14,415 nucleotides of DNA from CAYFQV01 sp964654185 (GTDB lineage: Bacteria > Spirochaetota > Spirochaetia > DSM-27196 > PWMO01). The position numbers and the translations under genes were made by a program. The stretch lies in the NCBI GenBank assembly GCA_964654185.1, contig CAZZIE010000111.1, forward strand, positions 1-14,415, given 5' to 3'. Of this stretch, positions 1 to 6,621 are shown in pieces. The notes beneath the pieces were generated by a model that saw nothing but the letters and a program-made list of their open reading frames with translations, was not told the DNA's origin and ran no database searches. Each line of letters begins with the position of its first letter. Position 1 is the first letter of the stretch.

Positions 1-1
1 A

Positions 2-883
2 GCTGCCGACCGCCTTGCCGTCGAGGTCGGTGACGAGCTCCGGCTGCTCACGGTGCGAGGTCGTGCCGGGCAGCGGGTGATCCCGCGGGTCTCGACTTTC
101 ACGGTGAGAGGGGTGGTTTCGGTGGGATACCAGGAGCTCGACCGGCTCTGGGTCTTCATTGCCCACGGAGAGGGCGTGCGCATTCTGCCGGCCGATTCCT
201 CCCGGGATCTTCTCGGCATCAAGGTCCATGCGCCCTACGAGCTGGAGAATCCCCTGACCGCACCGACCGGCAGCGATGAGACACGTCTCCTCAGGGGACG
301 GATTCGCGACGCTACCGCCGGGAGCTGGCGCATCCTTTCGTGGTACGAGCTCGAGGAGTCCCGATACGTCTCCTTCCGCACCACCAAGAGCCTGCTCGGT
401 TTCATCATGGCGCTCATCGTCGTCGTGGCGGCGGTTAACGTCTCATCGAGCCTCGTGGTGGTGGTTCTGGAAAAGCAGTCCGAGATTGCCATTCTCAAGG
501 CGACAGGCGGTCAGCCCGGGTGGGTCCGGGACGCCTTTCTCTACGCCGGCCTCATTGCGGGGGTCCTCGGTGCGGCGCTCGGGGTGGCGCTTGGAGTCCT
601 CCTGACGGTGTACATCAACCAGGTCATAACCGCCCTCGACTGGCTGGGAACCGCGGTGCAGCGGGTCGGTCTCTGGGTCGCATCGCCCTTCCTGGACGGT
701 TCGGTGCAGCCGGTGGACGTTCTGCCCCGGGATTTCTACCTGGAAACGATCCCGATCTCCATCGACCCGCGGCAACTTGCCGCCGTCTGGGGCTTCGCGG
801 TGGTCGTCGCCGTCCTTGCCGCAGTGATTCCGGCGCGGCGCGCCGCCCGGCTCAAGCCGCTGGAGGTCATGCGGCGGCACTGA
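2..883 (+). CDS. FtsX/LolC-LolE family ABC transporter permease, 5'-truncated
   Basis: The reading frame is open from base 2, so the true start lies outside the window; 293 residues are present. The first residues (AADRLAVEVGDEL) match the periplasmic part of LolC/LolE/MacB-like permeases. A long membrane span follows (about 392-467), then the hallmark cytoplasmic loop EKQSEIAILKATGG (about 470-512), a second span (about 537-620), and a third near the end (about 780-835) finishing in PARRAARLKPLEVMRRH, the usual tail of FtsX-domain permeases. Members of this family work with an ATPase to move lipoproteins or other hydrophobic cargo out of the inner membrane. Lipoprotein release (LolC/E) is the likeliest role because the loop and tail match that branch closely, but the partner ATPase is not in view and MacB-like export cannot be excluded. 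No clear terminator follows the stop. Confidence 0.85.
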   Translation, partial: AADRLAVEVGDELRLLTVRGRAGQRVIPRVSTFTVRGVVSVGYQELDRLWVFIAHGEGVRILPADSSRDLLGIKVHAPYELENPLTAPTGSDETRLLRGRIRDATAGSWRILSWYELEESRYVSFRTTKSLLGFIMALIVVVAAVNVSSSLVVVVLEKQSEIAILKATGGQPGWVRDAFLYAGLIAGVLGAALGVALGVLLTVYINQVITALDWLGTAVQRVGLWVASPFLDGSVQPVDVLPRDFYLETIPISIDPRQLAAVWGFAVVVAVLAAVIPARRAARLKPLEVMRRH

Positions 884-928
884 TGAACTGGTGCCGGAAT
901 TGTTGATGGGCGGGAATGCGAGCCGTGA

Positions 929-957
929 TTGCCGGTGCCAATTGCCGATGCTATATT
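929..957 (+). promoter_or_regulatory. sigma70-type promoter upstream of structured segment
   Basis: A -35 box TTGCCG (929-934) and -10 box TATATT (952-957) are separated by exactly 17 bases. This is one of the best consensus matches in the window. ATTGCCG occurs twice (928-934 and 941-947), so a direct repeat overlaps the -35 and spacer and could be a protein site. Transcription would begin near 964, at the base of the foldable segment 967-1072, and about 200 bases upstream of mcsA. Confidence 0.55.
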
Positions 958-963
958 GAGAGC

Positions 964-1086
964 GACGCGGCGGGAGAATGCCGCAGTTTCGGACGGCAGT
1001 GCCCGCCACTGAAGGGTGACCCCCTTGGAGCGGCCGCCACGCGGAGGTGACTGCTGTAATGCTCCCCGCCGCGGACCGTTTTGTTT
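964..1086 (+). ncRNA. candidate structured small RNA or mcsA leader RNA
   Basis: No open frame of note is present. Bases 967-976 (GCGGCGGGAG) pair with 1062-1072 (CTCCCCGCCGC, one bulged C), giving a GC-rich closing helix of 10-11 pairs. Inside it, GCAGT (983-987) can pair with ACTGC (1050-1054), and local hairpins are possible: TGCCG 979-983 with CGGCA 994-998, or alternatively CAGTG 997-1001 with CACTG 1007-1011, plus AAGGG 1012-1016 with CCCTT 1022-1026. The helix is followed by GGACCG and then TTTTGTTT (1079-1086), which resembles a factor-independent terminator. I recognise no known family: it lacks the SRP core and the cobalamin-box sequence. It may be an independent RNA of about 120 bases or an attenuator for mcsA-mcsB-clpC. 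Confidence 0.35.
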
Positions 1087-1110
1087 GAGCACCCGCGCTA
1101 CGTTGATAAT
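1081..1110 (+). promoter_or_regulatory. possible promoter for mcsA-mcsB-clpC
   Basis: TTGTTT (1081-1086), an 18-base spacer and GATAAT (1105-1110) form a moderate sigma70-like promoter, with transcription expected near 1117 and an untranslated leader of about 45 bases containing the mcsA ribosome binding site. The -35 overlaps the T-rich tail of the upstream structured element. I see no CtsR-type heptad repeat and no CIRCE element here. Confidence 0.35.
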
Positions 1111-1162
1111 TGGTCGACACATCCGTACGTTTGCCTACTACACTCTGTAATGGAGGACTCGC

Positions 1163-1657
1163 ATGTACGTCTGCAGCCGCTGCGGCAGTGATACCGGAAC
1201 CATCCGACTGGACCAACGGTGGGGGAGCCAGGTCCGTCGCTACTGGCTGTGCGATGCCTGCGCCGCCGAGTTGGGAGTGGTTTCAGGAAAGCAGGCCGTC
1301 TCACCACGGTTTCACGACCTTTTCTCCCAGGTCTTCTCTCAGCGACAGGAGGACGCCTGCCCGGATTGCGGGCAGACCGTCACGGAGGTCCGGCGAACGG
1401 GACGGCTCGGCTGTCCCAGCTGCTATGCGACCTTCTACCGTGAGGTGAGCTCGAGGGTTGGCGAACAGACGTTGCAGCACGGCCATATCGGGGTGCTGCC
1501 GAAGCGATTGCGTCCGCTCCGGTGGACCTATCTCGAGCGGGAACGCATCCGGGATCGACTGAATGAGGCCCTCCAGGACGAGGAGTACGAGAAGGCGGCG
1601 GAGCTGCGAGACGAGATCCGCCGACGTGACGAGATGCACTGGAGTGCCGACGAGTGA
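1163..1657 (+). CDS. mcsA: McsA, zinc-finger and UVR-domain adaptor/activator of McsB
   Basis: The protein has 164 residues, close to the family's usual 170-185. Four CxxC pairs are visible at C4/C7, C30/C33, C66/C69 and C84/C87, enough for two zinc sites, followed by the conserved GHIGVLPKR segment near residue 106 and a C-terminal UVR motif (about 124-157, with the EEYEKAAELRDEIR core). In Firmicutes, McsA binds and activates the arginine kinase McsB in the cytoplasm and links it to ClpC. The start is set by a strong Shine-Dalgarno GGAGG at 1152-1156, six bases before ATG. The gene overlaps mcsB by four bases (GTGA), which implies translational coupling. No CtsR gene precedes it, unlike the Firmicutes operon. 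Confidence 0.9.
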   Translation: MYVCSRCGSDTGTIRLDQRWGSQVRRYWLCDACAAELGVVSGKQAVSPRFHDLFSQVFSQRQEDACPDCGQTVTEVRRTGRLGCPSCYATFYREVSSRVGEQTLQHGHIGVLPKRLRPLRWTYLERERIRDRLNEALQDEEYEKAAELRDEIRRRDEMHWSADE

Positions 1658-2703
1658 TTGATTCCGCCCTCTTCAAGCTGCCCGACTGGTTCGCCACGGA
1701 AGGTCCCGACAGCGACGTCGTGATCTCTTCCCGGATTCGTCTGGCCCGCAATATCGACGGGTTCCCCTTTGTCGCGTCCATGAACGCTCACGCCCGCGCC
1801 AGGGTCGAGAAGGAGGTTCGGGCGGTACTGGATCGACTCGACGATCGCTTCACCAGGATCGATGTCCACGGCCTCTCGGATGAGCAACTGCGTATGCTCG
1901 TTGAGTCCAATACTCTTGGCCCCACTGAAGAGGAGCGTGGCGACGTACTCTACCTCGGTGAGGACCGGGAGTTGCGGGTGCACGTGAACGCGATTGACCA
2001 TCTGCGGATCGTCGGCTTTGCGGCCGGTTTGGGCCTCTCGGGGATACGTGATCGGGTGTCGCAGCTGGAGCGGACATTCGACGATTCCCTGGTATTCGCC
2101 GTTTCGCTACGGATGGGCTATTTCACTGCCGATATGCGAGATGTAGGGACAGGTATGCGCGCAACGTCGCTGCTGCATCTGCCGGCGCTCGCCGAATCGG
2201 GTGGTCTGGGTGAGGCCTTCACCGCTATTGACGGTGAGGACGTGAAATACGAGATTTTTCCGGCGAGTGCGCGTGTTTCCCTGGGGGACCTGGTGCTGTT
2301 GGCGAACGCCCGCGCCATGGGTCACGACGAGGGTGAGCTGGTGGAAAAACTTGAAGCCGCGATTTCGCAGTTGGTACATTATGAACGCGAGGCGCGGGAA
2401 TCGTTGCTCGCCGAGCGTGGCGACGAGATTCGGCGCGCCGTTGACGACGCCGTCGGATACGTCAAGCACACGGGAGCGATCGGCGGCGAGGAAGCGATTC
2501 AGCTTGTTTCCCGGCTTCGGTTGGCGGCGATTGCGGGAATGATTGAAACACCGACTGTGCCGCAGATTACGTCGTTGTTCTTCCTCTCTCAGCCTTCTCT
2601 GATGGCACACGGCCGCGAGGGCGTCCGGAACGGTGCAAAGGGGCATACGGTGAACGAGCGGCGAGCACTTTTGTTGAAACAACAGCTGGAGTCACTGGGG
2701 TGA
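1654..2703 (+). CDS. mcsB: McsB-family protein, divergent (active-site residues substituted)
   Basis: The protein has 349 residues (B. subtilis McsB has 363) and starts at GTG inside the mcsA stop, with GGAG at 1641-1644. The guanido-kinase fold is recognisable: SSRIRLARN (about residues 25-33) binds ATP phosphates in the family, and DVGTGMRATSLLHLPAL (163-179) and FLSQPSLM are conserved. However, the loop that reads NEEDH in active enzymes reads NAIDH (112-116), so both glutamates are gone. The TxCPTN loop reads TADMRD (158-163), with Asp160 in place of the cysteine. The RGIYGEGSEA stretch and the C-terminal RDxxRA phosphoarginine-binding motif are also not recognisable. The family phosphorylates arginines to mark proteins for ClpCP; this member may be a pseudo-kinase acting as a ClpC adaptor, or may use other residues. 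Family assignment is firm, activity is not. Confidence 0.85.
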   Translation: MIDSALFKLPDWFATEGPDSDVVISSRIRLARNIDGFPFVASMNAHARARVEKEVRAVLDRLDDRFTRIDVHGLSDEQLRMLVESNTLGPTEEERGDVLYLGEDRELRVHVNAIDHLRIVGFAAGLGLSGIRDRVSQLERTFDDSLVFAVSLRMGYFTADMRDVGTGMRATSLLHLPALAESGGLGEAFTAIDGEDVKYEIFPASARVSLGDLVLLANARAMGHDEGELVEKLEAAISQLVHYEREARESLLAERGDEIRRAVDDAVGYVKHTGAIGGEEAIQLVSRLRLAAIAGMIETPTVPQITSLFFLSQPSLMAHGREGVRNGAKGHTVNERRALLLKQQLESLG

Positions 2704-2719
2704 CTCGGGAGGATTCTTA

Positions 2720-5233
2720 ATGTTCAAGGGACTGACGCAGCGAGCACAAAAAGTACTGACCGTGCTCGCTCAGGATGAGGCAAAGCGGTTTCACTCCGAT
2801 CAGCTTCTGCCTGAGCACATCGTGCTTGCCCTCCTCAAGGAAGGGGGCGGGCTCGGTTACAAAGCCCTTGAGAAGGTGATGATCGACCCGGCGAAGATGC
2901 AGCTGGAGATCGAAAAGGCCATTCCCAAGAAGCGTGGCGGCTTCATTCTCGGAGATGTTCCTCCTTCCCCGCGCGGGAAGAAAGTTCTGGAGGACTCTGC
3001 AGAGGAAGCGCGCAATCTCGGTCATGAATACATCGGTACGGAGCATCTTCTGCTCGCGTGCATGCGGGAAGAGGACGGTGAAACCGCCAAGTTCCTGCAG
3101 CAGCACAACATTACCATAGATACCCTGAGAGAGGTCATCAGCGAGCTCAGCGGGTCGACCGGTGGCGGCGCCAGCGGGACCCCCCGATTGCCCCAGCAGA
3201 AGCGCAAGAGCGGCCAGAGTTCTCAGTCGTCAAAGAAGACAACCCCGACGCTGGACGAGTTCGCCCGGGACCTCACCCAGCAGGGGCGAGAGCAGAAGCT
3301 CGATACCGTGGTCGGCCGACAGAAAGAGATCGATCGGGTCATCCAGATCCTGGCGCGGCGCACCAAGAACAACCCGGTGCTGATCGGCGAGCCCGGGGTC
3401 GGAAAGACCGCGATCGTCGAGGGGCTCGCCCAGAAGATCGTCGACAACACCGCGCCGGAGGTGCTCATCGGCAAGCGCGTGCTGACGCTGGATCTCGCTT
3501 CACTCATTGCCGGTACGAAGTACCGCGGCGAGTTCGAGGAGCGGCTGAAGCGCGTGATGAAGGAGATCATCAACGCCGGCAACGTCATTCTCTTCATCGA
3601 CGAGCTCCACACCATCATCGGGGCCGGCGGCGCCGAGGGTGCAATCGACGCGTCGAACATGCTCAAGCCGGCACTCTCCCGCGGGGAGATCCAGTGCATC
3701 GGCGCGACGACGCTGAACGAGTACAAGAAGTACATCGAGAAGGATGCAGCCCTGGAGCGGCGCTTCCAGACCATCTTCGTCGAGGAGCCCTCGGTGGAAG
3801 AGACCATTGAGATCCTCAAGGGCATCCGCGAGAGCTACGAAGACCACCACAACGTGACCTACACTCCCGGCTCTCTGGAGGTGGCGGCACTCCTGTCGAA
3901 CCGCTACGTCACCGACCGCTATCTGCCGGACAAGGCCATAGATTTGATGGATGAGGCCGGTTCCCGGAAGCGGATCCACAACAGCGTCCGTCCGACGGAG
4001 CTTGCCGAGCTGGAGCGGCAGATCGAGGAGCTCAACCAGGAGAAGCTCTCCCTGGTCAACTCCCAGAACTACGAGCGCGCCGCGGCGGTCCGCGACCAGG
4101 TACGCCAGCTCAAGGCCAAGGTCGAGGAGCTGAAGAACGAGTGGAAGGTGACCCTGAAGACCGAGCAGAACGTCGTCGACTCCGACGACATTCAGCACGT
4201 CCTCTCGGACATCACCGGTATTCCCCTGGCGCGCATTGCCCAGAGCGAGCAGGAGAAGCTGCTTCACATCGAGAAGGAGCTGCACAAGAAGGTCATCGGC
4301 CAGGACCAGGCCATTTCGGCGGTATCCTCGGCGATCCGGCGCTCCCGAACCGGTCTGAGCTCGACTTCCCGGCCCATGGGCTCTTTCATCTTCCTGGGAC
4401 CCACCGGCGTCGGAAAGTCCCTGCTGGCAAAGACCCTGGCGGAGTTCCTCTTCGGCAGCGAAGAGGCGCTCATCCGCATCGACATGTCGGACTTCATGGA
4501 GAAGCACAACGTCTCCCGACTGGTTGGCGCTCCTCCGGGCTACGTCGGCTACGACGAAGGCGGTCTTCTCACCGAGAAGATTCGCCGGAAGCCCTACAGC
4601 GTCATTCTTCTCGACGAGATCGAGAAGGCGCATCCGGACGTGTTCAATATTCTCCTGCAGGTTCTCGAAGAGGGACAGCTCCAGGACAATCTGGGGCACA
4701 CGGTCTCCTTCCGCAACACCGTCATGATCATGACGTCCAATGCGGGAGCCCGGGAGATTTCCCGGGAGTCCATGGTGGGCTTCCAGACCGCGGAAAGTCT
4801 GATGGACTACAAGGAGATCAAGTCCTCCGCCATGAATGAGCTTCGCCGGCTCTTCCGGCCGGAGTTCCTGAACCGTGTCGACGAGACGGTGGTCTTCCAC
4901 AGCCTCACCGAGGGTGAGGTGCGGCGCATCCTGGATATCCTCCTTGCAGAGGTGCAGACGCGTCTGGCCGAGAAGGAAATCATCCTCGAGGTGACCAAGA
5001 AGGCGAAGGAGCACATCATCCAGAGCGGTTTCGACGTGAAGTTCGGGGCGCGACCGTTACGACGGACCATCCAGAAGGAGATCGAGGATCCCCTCTCCAT
5101 GGAGGTGCTTCGCGGCCGCTTCGGCGAGGGAAGCCACATTGTGGTTTCCATTCGGAGCGGGAAGATCAGCTTCCGAAACAAGGCGTCCAAGAAGAAGAAG
5201 CAGGAAGAGCAACTGCCCGTTGCGACGGGCTGA
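2720..5233 (+). CDS. clpC: ClpC, AAA+ unfoldase of the ClpCP protease
   Basis: The protein has 837 residues, a typical ClpC length. Order of domains: double Clp-N repeat (about 1-143); flexible Ser/Gly/Gln linker (about 143-175); first AAA+ module with Walker A GEPGVGKT (223-230) and Walker B D294-E295; coiled UVR-like middle domain (about 428-476) diagnostic of ClpC rather than ClpA; second AAA+ module with GPTGVGKS (560-567) and D632-E633; and the VGF loop (686-688) that docks on ClpP. Glu32 and Glu108 occupy the two Clp-N positions that bind phosphoarginine in B. subtilis ClpC. The C terminus is a lysine-rich tail. Ribosome binding site GGGAGG lies at about 2707-2713; the gene starts 16 bases after mcsB, so the three genes form one operon. 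It unfolds substrates in the cytoplasm for ClpP, which is not in this window. Confidence 0.97.
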   Translation: MFKGLTQRAQKVLTVLAQDEAKRFHSDQLLPEHIVLALLKEGGGLGYKALEKVMIDPAKMQLEIEKAIPKKRGGFILGDVPPSPRGKKVLEDSAEEARNLGHEYIGTEHLLLACMREEDGETAKFLQQHNITIDTLREVISELSGSTGGGASGTPRLPQQKRKSGQSSQSSKKTTPTLDEFARDLTQQGREQKLDTVVGRQKEIDRVIQILARRTKNNPVLIGEPGVGKTAIVEGLAQKIVDNTAPEVLIGKRVLTLDLASLIAGTKYRGEFEERLKRVMKEIINAGNVILFIDELHTIIGAGGAEGAIDASNMLKPALSRGEIQCIGATTLNEYKKYIEKDAALERRFQTIFVEEPSVEETIEILKGIRESYEDHHNVTYTPGSLEVAALLSNRYVTDRYLPDKAIDLMDEAGSRKRIHNSVRPTELAELERQIEELNQEKLSLVNSQNYERAAAVRDQVRQLKAKVEELKNEWKVTLKTEQNVVDSDDIQHVLSDITGIPLARIAQSEQEKLLHIEKELHKKVIGQDQAISAVSSAIRRSRTGLSSTSRPMGSFIFLGPTGVGKSLLAKTLAEFLFGSEEALIRIDMSDFMEKHNVSRLVGAPPGYVGYDEGGLLTEKIRRKPYSVILLDEIEKAHPDVFNILLQVLEEGQLQDNLGHTVSFRNTVMIMTSNAGAREISRESMVGFQTAESLMDYKEIKSSAMNELRRLFRPEFLNRVDETVVFHSLTEGEVRRILDILLAEVQTRLAEKEIILEVTKKAKEHIIQSGFDVKFGARPLRRTIQKEIEDPLSMEVLRGRFGEGSHIVVSIRSGKISFRNKASKKKKQEEQLPVATG

Positions 5234-5241
5234 CGCTCACC

Positions 5242-5289
5242 GGCGCGGGCCAGTGCGCGAGCGAGTGCCCGGGGGGCGCGGGCCAGTGC
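5242..5289. repeat. 15-bp direct repeat in clpC 3' spacer
   Basis: GGCGCGGGCCAGTGC occurs perfectly at 5242-5256 and 5275-5289, a period of 33 bases, and the second copy can fold back on the GCCCGGGCGCC that follows it. The spacer between the convergent clpC and lipoprotein genes (5234-5343) is otherwise empty. It is very GC-rich and lacks a T-run, so if it ends transcription it would not be a classic intrinsic terminator. Confidence 0.6.
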
Positions 5290-5333
5290 CCGGGCGCCGA
5301 CCCGGGCTCCGCGGCCAGAACCGCTGCGAGGTC

Positions 5334-5376
5334 ACCTGCCCCGTCAGGGCAGGTCGCCTTCCCGGGGCAGGTCGCC
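5334..5376. repeat. hairpin and 12-bp direct repeat at the lipoprotein gene end
   Basis: ACCTGCCC (5334-5341) pairs perfectly with GGGCAGGT (5347-5354) around a five-base loop that contains most of the lipoprotein stop codon. GGGCAGGTCGCC recurs at 5347-5358 and 5365-5376, producing the duplicated GDLPREGDLP at the protein's C terminus. No T-run follows on either strand. It may help separate the convergent transcripts or protect a 3' end. Confidence 0.5.
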
Positions 5377-6507
5377 CCCGAGCGCCCGCAAGACATAGAC
5401 CATGAGCGACACGACGCCCCGCGTATCCCGCGGGGCGTCGTCATGTATGGACCGGACGTTGCCGTGATAGCTGATCCGGACCACACGCTCCGAGGCAAGA
5501 AGCGCGACCATGCGGCGCACCGTCGCGGGATCCGTCACAACGGCCTCCTCCAGGCGTTGGGAGCCGTTACTCTGTCGCCGCACCTCGGGAAGAGAGATCT
5601 GGATCGATGTCGACTGCGTCGACAACTCGGCCCCCCGAAGGTAGAGGGGCGGATCCGAGGCTGGATAGCGGACCTTCACCAGCACCGCCATCTCCGGGTC
5701 ACTTTCTCCGCGGCTCGCGACATTGCGAACGATCGGCGCCACGACGGCGGCGTCCGTGACCGCCATGGTGGGAAGGTAGGTCCGGGGGCGGTCGGCCGTG
5801 ACGGATATCCGGTTGTCTTCCGGCAGGGGCTTAGCCCCGGCGACGAAGGTGCTCTCCACGCGATCAACCCGAACGAACCCGCCGAGGACCCGGGTCGGCG
5901 GTGCCGGAGGGGCCGCTTCGGCCTCCGGTGTCGCGGTGTCGTCGGCACGGGGTGTACGGTCCGGAAGCTCGGTGAGCGGGCGGGTCGGCGCTCCCGGCTC
6001 GGGCTCCTCCGGCTCCAGGCGGGGCGGCGCCGCGTCGGCAGCCGGCCCGGCCGGCACCGCTTCAGGCGCGGGGCCCCGTCCGAGGGATTGGAGGAGATCC
6101 TGCAGGAAGCGTTGATCCTCCGCGAGCTCCCGGAGAGAATCCACCTCGATCAGAAGAGACTCGATCTCGGCGACCGCATCTTCCGGGGAGACCGAATCGG
6201 TGAGCGCGAGGATCTCGTCGAGGTTGGCCTGAAGGCGGGCGTTTTCCCGTTCGAGACGGTCAACGCGCTCCTGCAGGATATCCTGCGCGGCGCGAAGCTC
6301 ATCGACTTCTCGGGCGAGGGTTTCGGACCGCTCGGTTGCTGCCGCGAGATCGGTTTGGAGCCGGCCGATCGTGGCTTGGAGCTCCGCGGGATCCGGCGCG
6401 TCCTGCTCGGAGGAGGCCGTGGTCCCGCAGGCGACAAGAAGCAGCAGGAGGAGAGGAGCCGTGAGCATCGTTACCAGAGTAGAAATAGGTGCTCGTAAGG
6501 TGCGCAC
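5344..6507 (-). CDS. putative lipoprotein with coiled coil and Pro-rich linker, unknown family
   Basis: I do not recognise a named family. From the GTG at 6507 the product has 387 residues: a lipoprotein signal (two early arginines, hydrophobic LLLLLLVAC with Cys27 as lipidation site), a long heptad-patterned coiled coil (about residues 40-135, many Glu/Leu/Arg/Asp), a Pro/Ala/Glu-rich linker (about 140-200), and a C-terminal domain (about 205-380) with beta-strand-like stretches such as MAVLVKVRYP and VVRISYHGN. An ATG at 6468 is an alternative start giving 374 residues, but that signal peptide would have no positive n-region residue. Neither start has a good Shine-Dalgarno. The protein is probably anchored in the envelope facing the periplasm. 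The gene is convergent with clpC and divergent from parE. The opposite-strand frame across it is a GC-driven shadow. Confidence 0.7.
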   Translation of the reverse strand: MRTLRAPISTLVTMLTAPLLLLLLVACGTTASSEQDAPDPAELQATIGRLQTDLAAATERSETLAREVDELRAAQDILQERVDRLERENARLQANLDEILALTDSVSPEDAVAEIESLLIEVDSLRELAEDQRFLQDLLQSLGRGPAPEAVPAGPAADAAPPRLEPEEPEPGAPTRPLTELPDRTPRADDTATPEAEAAPPAPPTRVLGGFVRVDRVESTFVAGAKPLPEDNRISVTADRPRTYLPTMAVTDAAVVAPIVRNVASRGESDPEMAVLVKVRYPASDPPLYLRGAELSTQSTSIQISLPEVRRQSNGSQRLEEAVVTDPATVRRMVALLASERVVRISYHGNVRSIHDDAPRDTRGVVSLMVYVLRALGGDLPREGDLP

Positions 6508-6621
6508 ACGTTTAGAATCGGCCAAAGGGCGAGCGTACTCCAGTCTCCGCGGGGGCGAAAACCTCTGGTGCTCCGCGGCAAAATCGGCTAAATTCATACA
6601 TGGATAGTAACTGGGAGTCCC
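6508..6621. promoter_or_regulatory. divergent promoter region between lipoprotein gene and parE
   Basis: A near-identical 11-base direct repeat, AATCGGC(C/T)AAA, lies at 6516-6526 and 6582-6592, the second copy overlapping a possible parE -10 box TAAATT (6589-6594). No convincing -35 box is seen for parE (TGGTGC lies at 17-base spacing). The region is the most AT-rich part of this neighbourhood, as expected for promoters. The repeat could be a regulator site shared by both directions. Confidence 0.35.

Noticed and set aside
985..1030. Resemblance to the cobalamin riboswitch core (CCCGCCACTG)
   Set aside because: The rest of the consensus, notably the B12 box AGYCAGGAGACC, is absent, and the downstream genes have no link to cobalamin.
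3500..5014. 504-codon frame on the minus strand opposite clpC
   Set aside because: ClpC on the plus strand is unmistakable; the opposite frame is Leu/Asp/Val-rich shadow sequence without motifs.
5443..6498. 351-codon plus-strand frame opposite the lipoprotein gene
   Set aside because: The minus strand has a lipobox, a heptad coiled coil and coherent domain order; the plus frame is Arg/Gly-rich with no recognisable feature.
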